From Vibrio superstes (GTDB lineage: Bacteria; Pseudomonadota; Gammaproteobacteria; Enterobacterales; Vibrionaceae), in assembly GCF_003569005.1 (NCBI RefSeq), contig NZ_BCUR01000004.1, positions 1,711,111-1,775,110 on the forward strand: a stretch of 64,000 nt of DNA, written 5' to 3'. Each line of letters opens with the position of its first letter. Position 1 is the stretch's first letter. Made by a program: the position numbers and the translations under genes. This document shows, in pieces, positions 28,816-38,369 of the stretch. Below the pieces are notes generated by a model. That model ran no database searches. It had not been told where the DNA came from and saw nothing but the letters and a program-made list of their open reading frames with translations.

Positions 28816-29721
28816 ATGTTTTCAGGATTATTATTCATTTTTATACCCCTTATTGTTGGGTATCTGATTTCAGTAAAAAACTCGCGTATTCTCGATAAGA
28901 TTAATCAGTTCTGCTCGCACACTGTGTTATTCATCTTATTCCTTATGGGTCTGAGTATTGCGGGAATGGATAACCTTGGTGGCAACATCAAGCAGATTCT
29001 GACGGTCACCGCATGCTTTTTTGTCAGCATGAGTGTATTCAATTTAATCGCTCTACCCTTCATCGATGCAAAGTTGCCGCTGGCGGTTGATGGAAAGCAA
29101 AATAAATTGCCATTGCTACAGATGGCATCAGAGTCACTTAAGTTGGTTGTAGTGGTTGCTCTTGGGGTCATTATCGGTCTGGTTTTTCCTGGCTACTGGT
29201 CGTGGGTACATACTGCGAGTGAGTGGACCTTGTTTGTGCTGCTGTTCTTAATTGGTATCCAGCTTAGAAACAGTGGCCTGACTCTTCGTGAAATCATCAT
29301 CAACAAACACGGACTGATCATCGCAAGCGCGATTGTCATTACATCATGGCTAGGGGGGATTGTTTCTGCCCTGTTGTTAGATTTACCCCTAAGTCAGGGG
29401 TTAGCTATGGCGTCTGGCTTTGGTTGGTACTCATTAACTGGCATCCTGATCACCGATAATTACGGGCCTTTGTATGGCAGTGCCTCTCTAATCGTTGAGT
29501 TATTAAGAGAGTTAGTAGCGCTAATCTTCATTCCCATGCTAATAAAAACTCGCCCTTGTACTGCCATTGGTTACGCAGGTGCTACTGCTATGGATTTTAC
29601 CTTACCAGTAATACAACAAACCGGTGGAATTCGCTGTGTACCTGTTGCTATCGTGAGCGGTTTTATCCTTAGTCTGCTTGTTCCTATCTTGATCCTGACC
29701 TTTTCGGGATTAGGAATGTAA
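28816..29721 (+). CDS. lysO: Lysine exporter LysO (YbjE)
   Basis: The 301-residue inner-membrane protein of the LysO/DUF340 family exports L-lysine and its toxic analogues. The N-terminal half begins 'GLLFIFIPLIVGYLISVKNSRIL' and keeps 'VLFILFLMGLSIAGMDNL'. The C-terminal half holds 'LAMASGFGWYSLTGILITD' and 'ELLRELVALIFIPMLIK', hallmarks of the family. About eight helices. Length as in E. coli LysO (299). Single gene, divergent from the tfoX-type gene. Confidence 0.93.
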   Translation: MFSGLLFIFIPLIVGYLISVKNSRILDKINQFCSHTVLFILFLMGLSIAGMDNLGGNIKQILTVTACFFVSMSVFNLIALPFIDAKLPLAVDGKQNKLPLLQMASESLKLVVVVALGVIIGLVFPGYWSWVHTASEWTLFVLLFLIGIQLRNSGLTLREIIINKHGLIIASAIVITSWLGGIVSALLLDLPLSQGLAMASGFGWYSLTGILITDNYGPLYGSASLIVELLRELVALIFIPMLIKTRPCTAIGYAGATAMDFTLPVIQQTGGIRCVPVAIVSGFILSLLVPILILTFSGLGM

Positions 29722-29834
29722 AGATTAGGCGCTATTGCTCACATTCAATCATTGAACGCTTTGGTAATTGAAATGAGATTTGCTAGATTAGCCACACTAC
29801 ACTCGTAGGGTCTATCAACCTAGGGAATAATAAG

Positions 29835-30347
29835 ATGAACAAAACGCTGGTTTTACTGTTGTCAGCTTTGCCAACTTTTGCATTTGCAGCAAACACGGAA
29901 TGTCAGATCGAAAAATACGATACCTACATCGATGCCTCTATCAACTGGTATCAAGATCTTGCGACTATGACGAGCCAAGATTCACCAGAACTTAAAGAAG
30001 TCAGTGAGTGGTTCCTTGAGGGCCGTAAAAAGCACTTTGAATTAAATCGCACTGCTGTACATACCTTTTTAGAGTCGCAACCGAATAAAGTCTCTACAGA
30101 ATTAGACGTTGAGTCCTGGTTACAACTCTCCCAGAGTGATATTAAAGAGCTAGCCACACGTGATGATGAACTAGGCAACATCGCTAAACAAAGCTTCGAA
30201 TATCGTCAAGCGAAGCCACATCCGCAGAACTATGAATTCCGCTCTGCCCTTGCTGATCTGCTTAGTCATCCAAACAAGATTCAAGGCGCTCTCGACTCAT
30301 ACAATCAGTCAATTCAAGACGTTGTCGCTATGGACTGTAAATCTTAG
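29835..30347 (+). CDS. Orphan secreted protein with signal peptide
   Basis: The 170-residue protein begins with a signal peptide of about 19 residues ('LPTFAFAANTEC'). The mature part is acidic and mostly helical and has one Cys at each end (C23 and C168), which could form a disulfide. No domain is recognised. The upstream leader ends in AGGGAATAATAAG, a reasonable ribosome-binding site. It sits between lysO and panP on the same strand; the gaps of about 110 bases suggest separate transcription. Confidence 0.65.
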   Translation: MNKTLVLLLSALPTFAFAANTECQIEKYDTYIDASINWYQDLATMTSQDSPELKEVSEWFLEGRKKHFELNRTAVHTFLESQPNKVSTELDVESWLQLSQSDIKELATRDDELGNIAKQSFEYRQAKPHPQNYEFRSALADLLSHPNKIQGALDSYNQSIQDVVAMDCKS

Positions 30348-30456
30348 TCATACGTTGACGCTGTTTATAAAAGCAACACATAAAAAATAATGCGAGACTT
30401 TGCTTCATTTATTTATTACATTGTCTCGCAATTTCAGCAACACAAACGCATTCAAT

Positions 30457-32106
30457 ATGGTTTCACAGGATAAAACAGCGAAAGTTGATTTCGAAAGCTT
30501 ACTCAGAATATTTACTGTTCCGGAAGGGCCAGAATCTACACTGACTCAAATCGAAGACAGGCTTTCACTAAACCTGAATGAATTCCTAAAAGAACATATC
30601 GTTGCTGAGGAAAAGCCCCTTCGAGAAATCGAAAAAGACTTCAACGATTCTCTGTTGCCTGAGTCACCGACTTTCGTCTCAGAGCACACTCAGCACCTGC
30701 TAGACACACTAGTGTCTCATTCTGTACATACCTCATCGCCAAGCTTTATTGGTCACATGACCTCAGCACTGCCTTATTTCTTGATGCCACTATCAAAGAT
30801 CATGATTGCGCTGAATCAAAACTTGGTGAAGATCGAAACCTCCAAAGCCTTTACGCCATTGGAGCGTCAAGTCTTGGGTATGCTACATAGCCTAATTTAT
30901 GCACAGAGCGATGACTTCTACGCCAAATGGATGCATAGCGCGCAGCACTCTCTAGGTGCATTTTGCTCCGGGGGCACTATAGCGAACATCACCGCTTTGT
31001 GGGTGGCAAGAAACAATGCGTTTCCTGCTAACGGGGAGTTCAAAGGCATTGAGCAGCAAGGTATTTTCAAGGCGCTTAAGCATTACGACTATGAAGGGAT
31101 CGCGATCCTTGTGTCCGAGCGTGGCCATTATTCACTGAAGAAAGCAGCTGACGTCTTGGGTATCGGTAGAGAGAGCCTGATCGCCGTCAAGACTGACGAG
31201 AACAACAAGATTTGCCTCGATGATTTAGAGACGAAACTGGTTGAGCTTGAATCAAACCGAATTAAAACCATCGCAGTCGTCGGAATAGCCGGTACCACAG
31301 AAACCGGTAACATTGACCCGTTAGAAGAGATCGCAAAGCAATGCCAAAAGCACCAATGCCACTTCCACGTTGATGCAGCATGGGGCGGCGCGACGCTAAT
31401 GTCGAATAAACACCGTCACCTGCTTGCGGGCATTGAGCTTGCGGATTCTGTCACCATTGATGCACACAAACAGCTCTATATCCCAATGGGTGCGGGAATG
31501 GTTTTATTTAAAGACCCTCACGCCATGGCAAGTGTTGAACATCACGCGGCCTACATTCTGCGAAAAGGCTCTAAAGACCTTGGTAGTCACTCTCTAGAAG
31601 GCTCTCGCTCGGGTATGGCGATGCTGGTGTACTCAAGCATGCACATTATCAGCCGACCAGGGTATGAGTTGTTAATCAATGAAGGTCTGGACAAGGCTCG
31701 ATTCTTTGCAGACTTAGTTAGCAAGCAAGACGATTTTGAACTCATTACTGACCCGGAATTGTGTTTACTGACTTATCGATATATTCCTGCGCGCGTTCGC
31801 ACCGCATTAGAAAAAGCGACGGGCAAGAACAAACACAAACTGAATGAATTATTGAATGGTTTGACGCAATTTATCCAGAAGCGTCAACGTGAGAATGGTT
31901 TGTCATTTGTATCGCGTACTACACTCACGCCAAAGCAATGGGACGGCATGACCACTATCGTCTTTAGGGTGGTATTAGCAAACCCATTGACCACTCACGA
32001 CATACTCAAAAATGTTCTGAATGAACAGCGTGAGATCGCTAAGATGGCGCCTTCGCTAAACAAACAGATAGATGCCCTCGTCAGCACTATCGAATCTGAG
32101 TTGTAA
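30457..32106 (+). CDS. panP: PLP-dependent aspartate 1-decarboxylase PanP
   Basis: The 549-residue group II decarboxylase makes beta-alanine from aspartate for pantothenate synthesis in Vibrio and relatives that lack PanD. Visible features: 'SPSFIGHMTSALPYFLMPLSK', 'GAFCSGGTIANITALWVARN', 'VGIAGTTETGNIDPLEEIA', 'HVDAAWGGATLMS' and the PLP lysine K338 in 'TIDAHKQLYIPMGAG'. Older annotation calls it glutamate decarboxylase. The ATG at 30457 ('MVSQDKTAKVDF') is preferred over a TTG at 30400. The promoter lies in the 110 bases upstream. Confidence 0.93.
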   Translation: MVSQDKTAKVDFESLLRIFTVPEGPESTLTQIEDRLSLNLNEFLKEHIVAEEKPLREIEKDFNDSLLPESPTFVSEHTQHLLDTLVSHSVHTSSPSFIGHMTSALPYFLMPLSKIMIALNQNLVKIETSKAFTPLERQVLGMLHSLIYAQSDDFYAKWMHSAQHSLGAFCSGGTIANITALWVARNNAFPANGEFKGIEQQGIFKALKHYDYEGIAILVSERGHYSLKKAADVLGIGRESLIAVKTDENNKICLDDLETKLVELESNRIKTIAVVGIAGTTETGNIDPLEEIAKQCQKHQCHFHVDAAWGGATLMSNKHRHLLAGIELADSVTIDAHKQLYIPMGAGMVLFKDPHAMASVEHHAAYILRKGSKDLGSHSLEGSRSGMAMLVYSSMHIISRPGYELLINEGLDKARFFADLVSKQDDFELITDPELCLLTYRYIPARVRTALEKATGKNKHKLNELLNGLTQFIQKRQRENGLSFVSRTTLTPKQWDGMTTIVFRVVLANPLTTHDILKNVLNEQREIAKMAPSLNKQIDALVSTIESEL

Positions 32107-32342
32107 TTTTTTTACTCACAAATTAATTAGCCGCTAAATATTGCACAATTTGGTCGCTAAATACGGGTAATTTACGCCTTCAAGTTTGAAGTTTGTCATA
32201 TTCTAACGCATTACTTGTCATTAAATTTCGGTTTTGTTACACCGCTAGAACATAACGGTATATACTGATTTCATTCGTTTTTTCGCGCCCGTCGGCCTCA
32301 TTATTGAGTTCACGCGTTCAAATTATTCAATAAGCCAACGTC

Positions 32343-33197
32343 ATGAATACTTTAGAAAAAGTACAAAAAAATTTAGAGAACTTCAGTAAGTCTGAAAGAA
32401 AGGTTGCTGAAGTAATAATGGCTAACCCCCAAACGGCAATTCACTCTAGTATCGCCACTTTAGCCAAGCTGGCTGATGTCAGTGAGCCAACAGTGAACCG
32501 TTTTTGCCGTCGTTTAGACACCAAAGGGTTTCCAGATTTTAAATTACACTTGGCGCAAAGCCTAGCGAATGGCACTCCATACGTTAGCCGAAACGTTGAA
32601 GAAACCGATGGCCCTGACGCTTACACGCATAAGATCTTTGAATCAACAATGGCCTGCCTGGATGTAGCAAAAAACAGTTTAGATGCGCAACAAGTAAATC
32701 GAGCTGTCGACCTGCTAACTCAAGCAAAACGCATCTCTTTTTATGGCCAAGGCGCCTCTTCTGCCGTAGCCAAAGACGCTCAGAATAAGTTTATTCGCTT
32801 TAATATCCCAATTACCTGCTTTGACGATCCGGTTATGCAGCGTATGAGTTGTATCAACAGCACGGATAATGATGTAGTGGTGTTGATTTCGCATACAGGT
32901 AGAACCAAAAGCCTAATTGAAATAGCTCATCTCGCTCGTGACAATGGTGCAACGGTTATTGCTATAACCTCAAAGAACTCTCCATTGGATAAAGCAGCAT
33001 CACTGACCATCACTCTCGATATATCAGAAGATACCGATGTGTATATGCCAATGGCGAGCCGTGTCGTTCAAATGACGATCATCGATGTGTTGGCTACTGG
33101 CTTTACATTGCGACGTGGTAGTAGCTTCAGAGACAACCTAAAACGCGTAAAAGAAGCGCTGCGTGAATCTCGCTTTGGCAAAGACGAACAGCTCTAA
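32343..33197 (+). CDS. hexR: HexR, RpiR-family regulator of central carbon metabolism
   Basis: The 284-residue protein has an RpiR-type helix-turn-helix N-terminal domain ('KSERKVAEVIMANPQTAIHSSIATLA', 'SEPTVNRFCRRLDTKGFPDFKLHL') and a SIS sugar-phosphate isomerase domain ('ISFYGQGASSAVAKDAQNKF', 'VVLISHTGRTKSLIEIAHLARD'). HexR binds 2-keto-3-deoxy-6-phosphogluconate and controls glycolytic and gluconeogenic genes in gamma-proteobacteria. Length matches the family. A strong bidirectional terminator begins at its stop codon. Confidence 0.95.
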   Translation: MNTLEKVQKNLENFSKSERKVAEVIMANPQTAIHSSIATLAKLADVSEPTVNRFCRRLDTKGFPDFKLHLAQSLANGTPYVSRNVEETDGPDAYTHKIFESTMACLDVAKNSLDAQQVNRAVDLLTQAKRISFYGQGASSAVAKDAQNKFIRFNIPITCFDDPVMQRMSCINSTDNDVVVLISHTGRTKSLIEIAHLARDNGATVIAITSKNSPLDKAASLTITLDISEDTDVYMPMASRVVQMTIIDVLATGFTLRRGSSFRDNLKRVKEALRESRFGKDEQL

Positions 33198-33236
33198 TAA
33201 TAAAAAACCCGCTAATTAAGCGGGTTTTTTATTATT
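33196..33236. terminator. Perfect bidirectional terminator after hexR
   Basis: Two 18-base arms (AATAATAAAAAACCCGCT and its reverse complement) flank AATTA, with a poly-A/poly-T edge on both sides. It separates hexR from the converging efflux/two-component operon. Confidence 0.92.
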
Positions 33237-33273
33237 AGCTTCTAGCAGAATGACTAATCCATTCACTTTGAGC

Positions 33274-34533
33274 TTACTCAACGAAATGAATTTCCACCTT
33301 ATGCCCTTCATCCGTATCGATATTCTCATAATACCAACCGTATTGTTGCACTAACCTTTCGGTTAATTCTAGCCCTAGCCCAAACCCAAGATCGCTACTC
33401 TCTTCTGCCTTAGAGTCATCTCTATTAACAATAACCAGATTGTTTTGGGTTTGTTGAATCCTCACTTCTCCAGCAAAGGTATGTTGGAATGCATTTCGAA
33501 TAAGATTAGTGATCACAATTCGCGACAAAGCCACAGGAAGTGTAACCTTGGTTTCATCTGTCGCGATTAACACTTTTACCTCTTTCCCTCGAAGTAGGTA
33601 CTCAAGATCTGAGCTGATTTCTTCAACTAGGCTACTCAGTAGGACCGCATGTTTTGGAAGAGATTTACCTTGCTGGCGGTTAAGCCACAATAGTGTTTCC
33701 GTCAGGTCCGTCATAGTAAAGCCAGCACGTTCGATGCGTTCTAGCACCTGTTGCTGTTTCTCTTGCGCAACCCCCTTCTCAATCATCTTGTTCAACAGTT
33801 CGGTATTCGAACGCATTACCGCAATCGGTGTTCTTAATTCATGACTGGCATAACCTAAAAATCGTTGCTCGCGTTCCAAGCTTTCTTGAACGGATGCTAA
33901 ACTCGACTGAATGATATTTGCCAGCGCATTTAACTCACCATATCGAAAATCTGGTGCGGGCTTAGTTAGGTCTTCCTTGTCTAGCGCCTTGGCCCAGTTT
34001 CGCAGTCCTCGAACTGGGGTTGAGACCTTACGAACCAACACCAACAATGCAACTGCCAGTAGCCCTATCGTTACCAGAGCAAACAATAAAATATAGAAAA
34101 ACCTGGGTACCTTGCGCTTCTCAAAGTGAGCTATTTTTTCTTTATCGTTCAGCTCCATGGAAACGAAACGAGTTTCCCCATTTCTCTCTAGTTTTAAAGC
34201 AAAGTATCCCCCCTTGGGCGCTTCGATAAGTGGGATACCCTCAATGTGTTTTTCTAGTATGCCAAACTCCATATCCTCGGCGGTTAAGTGCGCTTGTATC
34301 GATGGGGGCAAGTCTTCCCAATGACTGGCAACCGTTAATTCATTGCGCTGCACCGGACGCCCATCGCTCACTTCTATTCCGAATGCCTGTGAGCGCATAA
34401 AATTGCCCATCGCCACGTCCATTCCTGAGAAAAAATAGCTAACCGCAACGGCAGACATTGCCAAAATGGCCAAGGTACCCGCAATGAACATAGCGCCAAC
34501 GACATAGAGCCTTAGGCTGGTTTTGATCTTCAC
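33274..34533 (-). CDS. Membrane sensor histidine kinase of the efflux operon
   Basis: The 419-residue protein has a first helix at about 10-36, a periplasmic sensor of about 100 residues, a second helix at 145-168, a HAMP-like linker ('RKVSTPVRGLRNWAKALDKEDLT'), the dimerisation domain with H231 in 'FLGYASHELRTPIAVM', and an ATPase domain with 'NLIRNAFQHT' and 'DLGFGLGLELTERLVQQYGW'. The first ATP-lid D-box is shortened. It overlaps its response regulator gene by four bases (ATGA). It is the last of five co-directional genes and probably senses a substrate or stress linked to the pump. Confidence 0.93.
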   Translation of the reverse strand: MKIKTSLRLYVVGAMFIAGTLAILAMSAVAVSYFFSGMDVAMGNFMRSQAFGIEVSDGRPVQRNELTVASHWEDLPPSIQAHLTAEDMEFGILEKHIEGIPLIEAPKGGYFALKLERNGETRFVSMELNDKEKIAHFEKRKVPRFFYILLFALVTIGLLAVALLVLVRKVSTPVRGLRNWAKALDKEDLTKPAPDFRYGELNALANIIQSSLASVQESLEREQRFLGYASHELRTPIAVMRSNTELLNKMIEKGVAQEKQQQVLERIERAGFTMTDLTETLLWLNRQQGKSLPKHAVLLSSLVEEISSDLEYLLRGKEVKVLIATDETKVTLPVALSRIVITNLIRNAFQHTFAGEVRIQQTQNNLVIVNRDDSKAEESSDLGFGLGLELTERLVQQYGWYYENIDTDEGHKVEIHFVE

Positions 34534-35219
34534 TGAGTTTCCTCTTGCTTAAGCACAAAGCCTTGACCGGAAACCGTATGAATAAGCTTCACCTCACTAT
34601 TCGCGTCAACGACTTTCCTAAGATTGAACATGTGTACCTTTAGGCTATTACTATCGGGTTGCTCATCGCCCCAGACGCTTTGCATCAGCTTATCGCGAGT
34701 GACTAGACTGGGCGAGGCTCGCAATAAAGCAGAAAGGAGCTTAAATCCAATCGGAGAAATCTTTAACACTTGGCCGCCTCGCGTAGCGGTTTGTCCTTTA
34801 GTATCCAACTCTAGGTCAGCAACCATAAGCTTGCTAACCTCACCACTGCGGCGGCGAGACAGTACTTGCGCTCGAACAATCAACTCCTCCATAGCGAAGG
34901 GCTTAACTAAATAGTCATCCGCACCGTTAGAAAACCCCATGAGTTTATCATCCAAGGTATCACGAGCAGTGAGCATTAAGATTGGTACATCGACCCCCTG
35001 CTCTCGAAGTCGCTCACACACCTCAAGCCCATTCATTTTTGGAAGGTTCAAATCAAGGATCACCACATCAAAACGGTTCTCCTTAACCAGGTTGAAACCA
35101 GCCAATCCATTAGAGGCATGGTCACAAGCAATGTCTTCTAGCTCTAGGTAATCAATAATGGCGGTAGCCAGATCTAGATCATCCTCTACCAATAGAAATT
35201 GCAAGCTGCCTTTATTCAT
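34530..35219 (-). CDS. OmpR/PhoB-type response regulator
   Basis: The 229-residue protein has a receiver domain (1-120; acidic pair E12/D13, phospho-acceptor D56 in 'VVILDLNLP', switch Thr in 'LMLTARD', Lys in 'YLVKPFAMEEL') and a C-terminal winged helix ('TRGGQVLKISPIGFKLLSALL', 'RDKLMQSVWGDEQPDSNSLKVHMFNLR'). It starts nine bases after the RND pump gene and overlaps the kinase gene by four bases. The likely regulon is its own efflux operon. Confidence 0.94.
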   Translation of the reverse strand: MNKGSLQFLLVEDDLDLATAIIDYLELEDIACDHASNGLAGFNLVKENRFDVVILDLNLPKMNGLEVCERLREQGVDVPILMLTARDTLDDKLMGFSNGADDYLVKPFAMEELIVRAQVLSRRRSGEVSKLMVADLELDTKGQTATRGGQVLKISPIGFKLLSALLRASPSLVTRDKLMQSVWGDEQPDSNSLKVHMFNLRKVVDANSEVKLIHTVSGQGFVLKQEETQ

Positions 35220-35227
35220 AATCTTCC

Positions 35228-38200
35228 TTAACTAATCACTGGATTTGGCTGTGGCCCAAGCATGGCCTTTAATTTAGCAATCCCTTGTTTTGCGTCATCT
35301 TGTATCAAAAGCATGGATGGCGTCAGAACCAGAGTAATAACTGTAGCAAACAAGATGCCATACCCTAGTGCCGCAGCTGCAGGGATAAGAAACTGAGCCT
35401 GCATGGATGTCTCACTCAATAACGGGGCAAGGCCTGCAAATGTAGTGATCGAGGTTAAAAGAACGGCTCTTAGTCGCCCGCTACACGCTTGTTTAATCGC
35501 TTCACGTACCGATAAGCCTTCTTCTTCCACCAATTCATTGAAGCGAGATACCAACAGCAGGCTATCATTCACTACAACACCACTTAATGCCAGTATACCA
35601 TTTAACGATAAGATACTGATTGTTAAGTCATTCCACCAATGCCCTAAGATGGCACCCACAATACCAAATGGGATAGCCACCATGATAATCAGGGGCTGAA
35701 CATAGGATTTTAACGGGATAGCCAGCAGAGCAAAGATGGCAATCAACGCCAGCACAAACGTACTCTCCATGGACTCCGTTGACTCTTGCTGCTGCTCGGC
35801 CTCACCGGCAAAATCTATCTTCAAGGTCGGGTAATCCGCTTTCAGTTGCTTAACTAAGGTCTGCTGAAGGTTACTCACCAACTCGTTAGAAGAAATGACA
35901 TCTTTATCAACGACCGCTGTAAGATAAACTGCGCGTAAATTATCGATTCGCGTAATTTCTGATTGTTGGTAATCAGAGTACACATTAGCGACTGTCATCA
36001 ATGGCACAACGGTACCATCTGCTGTGCGCACACTTGACTGCTTAATATCCGCTAAGGTTTGACGTTCCTCTTCTGGATAACGTACACGTACCTTGACTTC
36101 ATCTTTACCACGCTGAAAGCGTTGCACTATGTCGCCACCAAATGATTGCAACACTTGCTGAGACAAACTTGCCGTATCCATGCCCAACGCACGACCTTGA
36201 GAGTTCAACTCAAAACGATACTGTGGCTCACCAAGATCTAGGTTGTCATCAATGCCACTAACGCCTTCTATCTTGGTCAAGGCCTCTTTAAACTCGTTGC
36301 CAGCGGCGGTCAAAGTCACCTCATCGCTTGCTTTAATTTCTACTTTGAAGTTATCGACCATCTCTTTCGCAGACAATACCTTGAGTTTTTTAGCACCCTC
36401 AAGCTGACCCGCTGTTTCTAACCACATATCCGCAAACTGATTAGAGTCGTAAGGAGCGTCGCCATCGAGCTCTACCGTCACCTTGCCCGACTTATCTTCA
36501 TCCGCTAGCACTTGAAGGCTCGAAATATAAGATGTCTCGTTACCACTAAGCACCTCATCGACTTGAATGGCTTTTTCTTCAAGAACCAATAGGTTGGTTT
36601 GGGTTTGACCAAAGCTCGCATCGTTGTACATGCTGACCTCTGCAGTGACAGTGTCACCCGCAATGTCAGGAAAAAAGGCAACTCGAACGGCGCCTGTCAT
36701 CGGCATACCAATCACCAGAATAAACAGTGAGATAAAACCCAGCACTACGGCATAACGAAACTTTAAGGCTTGTCGAATAACCGGCTTGTAGATTCGATGG
36801 TTGAACCACTCTAAAGAATAATCAGCGCCGCCTTGGATTTTTGCCCACCAGCCCTTTCTCTCACTATCTTGAGTTTTCACATGCGCAAGATGACAAGGCA
36901 ATATGAGCTTCGACTCCACCAAAGAAAGAAGCAAACAAATCGTCACTACGGTGGCGAACTGGGCATAGATTTGCCCCATTTTGCCATCGATCATCGCTAT
37001 GGATAAAAAGGCAACTACGGTTGTCAGTACCCCAAAAATAGTCGGTGCTGCGACCTTCTTTGTGCCAAGGATGGTATTGGACACAGTATCGCCATATTTA
37101 CGCCTGGTGGTATAGATACTCTCTCCCACCACTACGGCATCATCCACCACTATCCCCAGCGCCATGATAAAGCCAAAGGTGGTCATCTCGTTGATGGTGA
37201 GGCCAACAAAAGAGTCCGTCATGAAGAACATGGTGCCAAAGAAAACAAATGGCAGGCTCGCTGCAACCCAAAATGCGACGCGTAAATTTAAGAAAAGTGC
37301 CAGTACCACAAACACCATTGCAATACCCGTTAGCGCATTGCTTCCTAGCAAAGACAAACGCTCTTTGATCATGGTGCTTTTGTCATACCAGGTATCGATT
37401 TCAACGTTATCCGGCAGAATATTACTCGCGCGCCATTGCTCTACCACCTGCTCGGCTTGCTCAACAATATCAACAACATCACTGTTGTCATCCATTACGA
37501 CCTGTATGCCCATTGAGCTTTGCTCATCGTAGCGCGATAAACTCAGGCTATCTTCTTCAAAGGTATCGGTAACGGTGGCGATATCACCTAGAGTGATTTG
37601 GCTTCCGTTAGCAGTGGTTAGGACTGGAATTGCCTTAAAGTCTTGAAGCTCATAGGCTTGTTCAGAGACACTGAGTCGTACCGATTTATCACCATTACGC
37701 AAACTCGTCGATATAGCACTCGAGGACTCCTTGTTAATGGCGTCTGATACATCACTCAGCGTTAGTCCATAGGCCTGTAGCTTAGCTTCATTAACCTCAA
37801 CCGATAACATAGGGTCGAGCTTTGCATTGATCGATAGATCACTGATCGCACTTTGACTAAGAAGGTCGGTTTTTAGGCTTTCCGCCAGGTCCTGCAACGT
37901 GGCACGGTCTGCATCACCATAGAGCTGGATCCATAGTGCATGATCTTGTTTGCGAGCCTTATCTATAACCGGGTTATCGGCCTCAGCAGGCAGGTTATTG
38001 ATGGCATCTACCTTGGTTTTTACATCAGAGAGCAAGGTATCTAGGTCATAGGTACTTTCCTTTTCAATCGAAACATGACTTCCCGTCGCGTCCGATGTCG
38101 AGGTAATGCGTTTAATGCCAGAAACCGTTTCTAGGGCTTCTTCTATCTTTATCGCTATGCCCTCTTCTGCCTGAGCAGGATCGCCACTATCGTAGGTGAC

Positions 38201-38359
38201 GGACACAGTTACCACATCGGGTTCAAGGCTTGGGAACGCTTCTTTACGAAGGGAGCTCATAGAAAAAAGACCGACAAGGATCACGCCAACCATCAACAGA
38301 TTAGCGGCAACAGAGTTTCTGGCAAACCAAGCGATAATGCCATTTTGCTGAGTATTCAT
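35228..38359 (-). CDS. RND efflux permease
   Basis: The 1043-residue inner-membrane pump of the AcrB/HAE1 class has an N-terminal helix ('NSVAANLLMVGVILVGLFSMSSL'), two large periplasmic loops and TM4 'MALGIVVDDAVVVGESIYTTRRK' with the proton-relay Asp pair. The second half has 'LSLNGILALSGVVVNDSLLLVSRFNEL'. The periplasmic loops are shorter and more acidic than in AcrB, closer to the CusA-like/MdtBC-like groups, but the exact class is not settled. Coupled to the adaptor gene 10 bases upstream. Confidence 0.93.
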   Translation of the reverse strand: MNTQQNGIIAWFARNSVAANLLMVGVILVGLFSMSSLRKEAFPSLEPDVVTVSVTYDSGDPAQAEEGIAIKIEEALETVSGIKRITSTSDATGSHVSIEKESTYDLDTLLSDVKTKVDAINNLPAEADNPVIDKARKQDHALWIQLYGDADRATLQDLAESLKTDLLSQSAISDLSINAKLDPMLSVEVNEAKLQAYGLTLSDVSDAINKESSSAISTSLRNGDKSVRLSVSEQAYELQDFKAIPVLTTANGSQITLGDIATVTDTFEEDSLSLSRYDEQSSMGIQVVMDDNSDVVDIVEQAEQVVEQWRASNILPDNVEIDTWYDKSTMIKERLSLLGSNALTGIAMVFVVLALFLNLRVAFWVAASLPFVFFGTMFFMTDSFVGLTINEMTTFGFIMALGIVVDDAVVVGESIYTTRRKYGDTVSNTILGTKKVAAPTIFGVLTTVVAFLSIAMIDGKMGQIYAQFATVVTICLLLSLVESKLILPCHLAHVKTQDSERKGWWAKIQGGADYSLEWFNHRIYKPVIRQALKFRYAVVLGFISLFILVIGMPMTGAVRVAFFPDIAGDTVTAEVSMYNDASFGQTQTNLLVLEEKAIQVDEVLSGNETSYISSLQVLADEDKSGKVTVELDGDAPYDSNQFADMWLETAGQLEGAKKLKVLSAKEMVDNFKVEIKASDEVTLTAAGNEFKEALTKIEGVSGIDDNLDLGEPQYRFELNSQGRALGMDTASLSQQVLQSFGGDIVQRFQRGKDEVKVRVRYPEEERQTLADIKQSSVRTADGTVVPLMTVANVYSDYQQSEITRIDNLRAVYLTAVVDKDVISSNELVSNLQQTLVKQLKADYPTLKIDFAGEAEQQQESTESMESTFVLALIAIFALLAIPLKSYVQPLIIMVAIPFGIVGAILGHWWNDLTISILSLNGILALSGVVVNDSLLLVSRFNELVEEEGLSVREAIKQACSGRLRAVLLTSITTFAGLAPLLSETSMQAQFLIPAAAALGYGILFATVITLVLTPSMLLIQDDAKQGIAKLKAMLGPQPNPVIS

Positions 38360-38369
38360 AGTCTTGCCC

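Noticed and set aside
32104..32140. HexR-type operator (TGTAATT...AATTACA) before hexR
   Set aside because: Only the left half TGTAATT is present; the right half is not.
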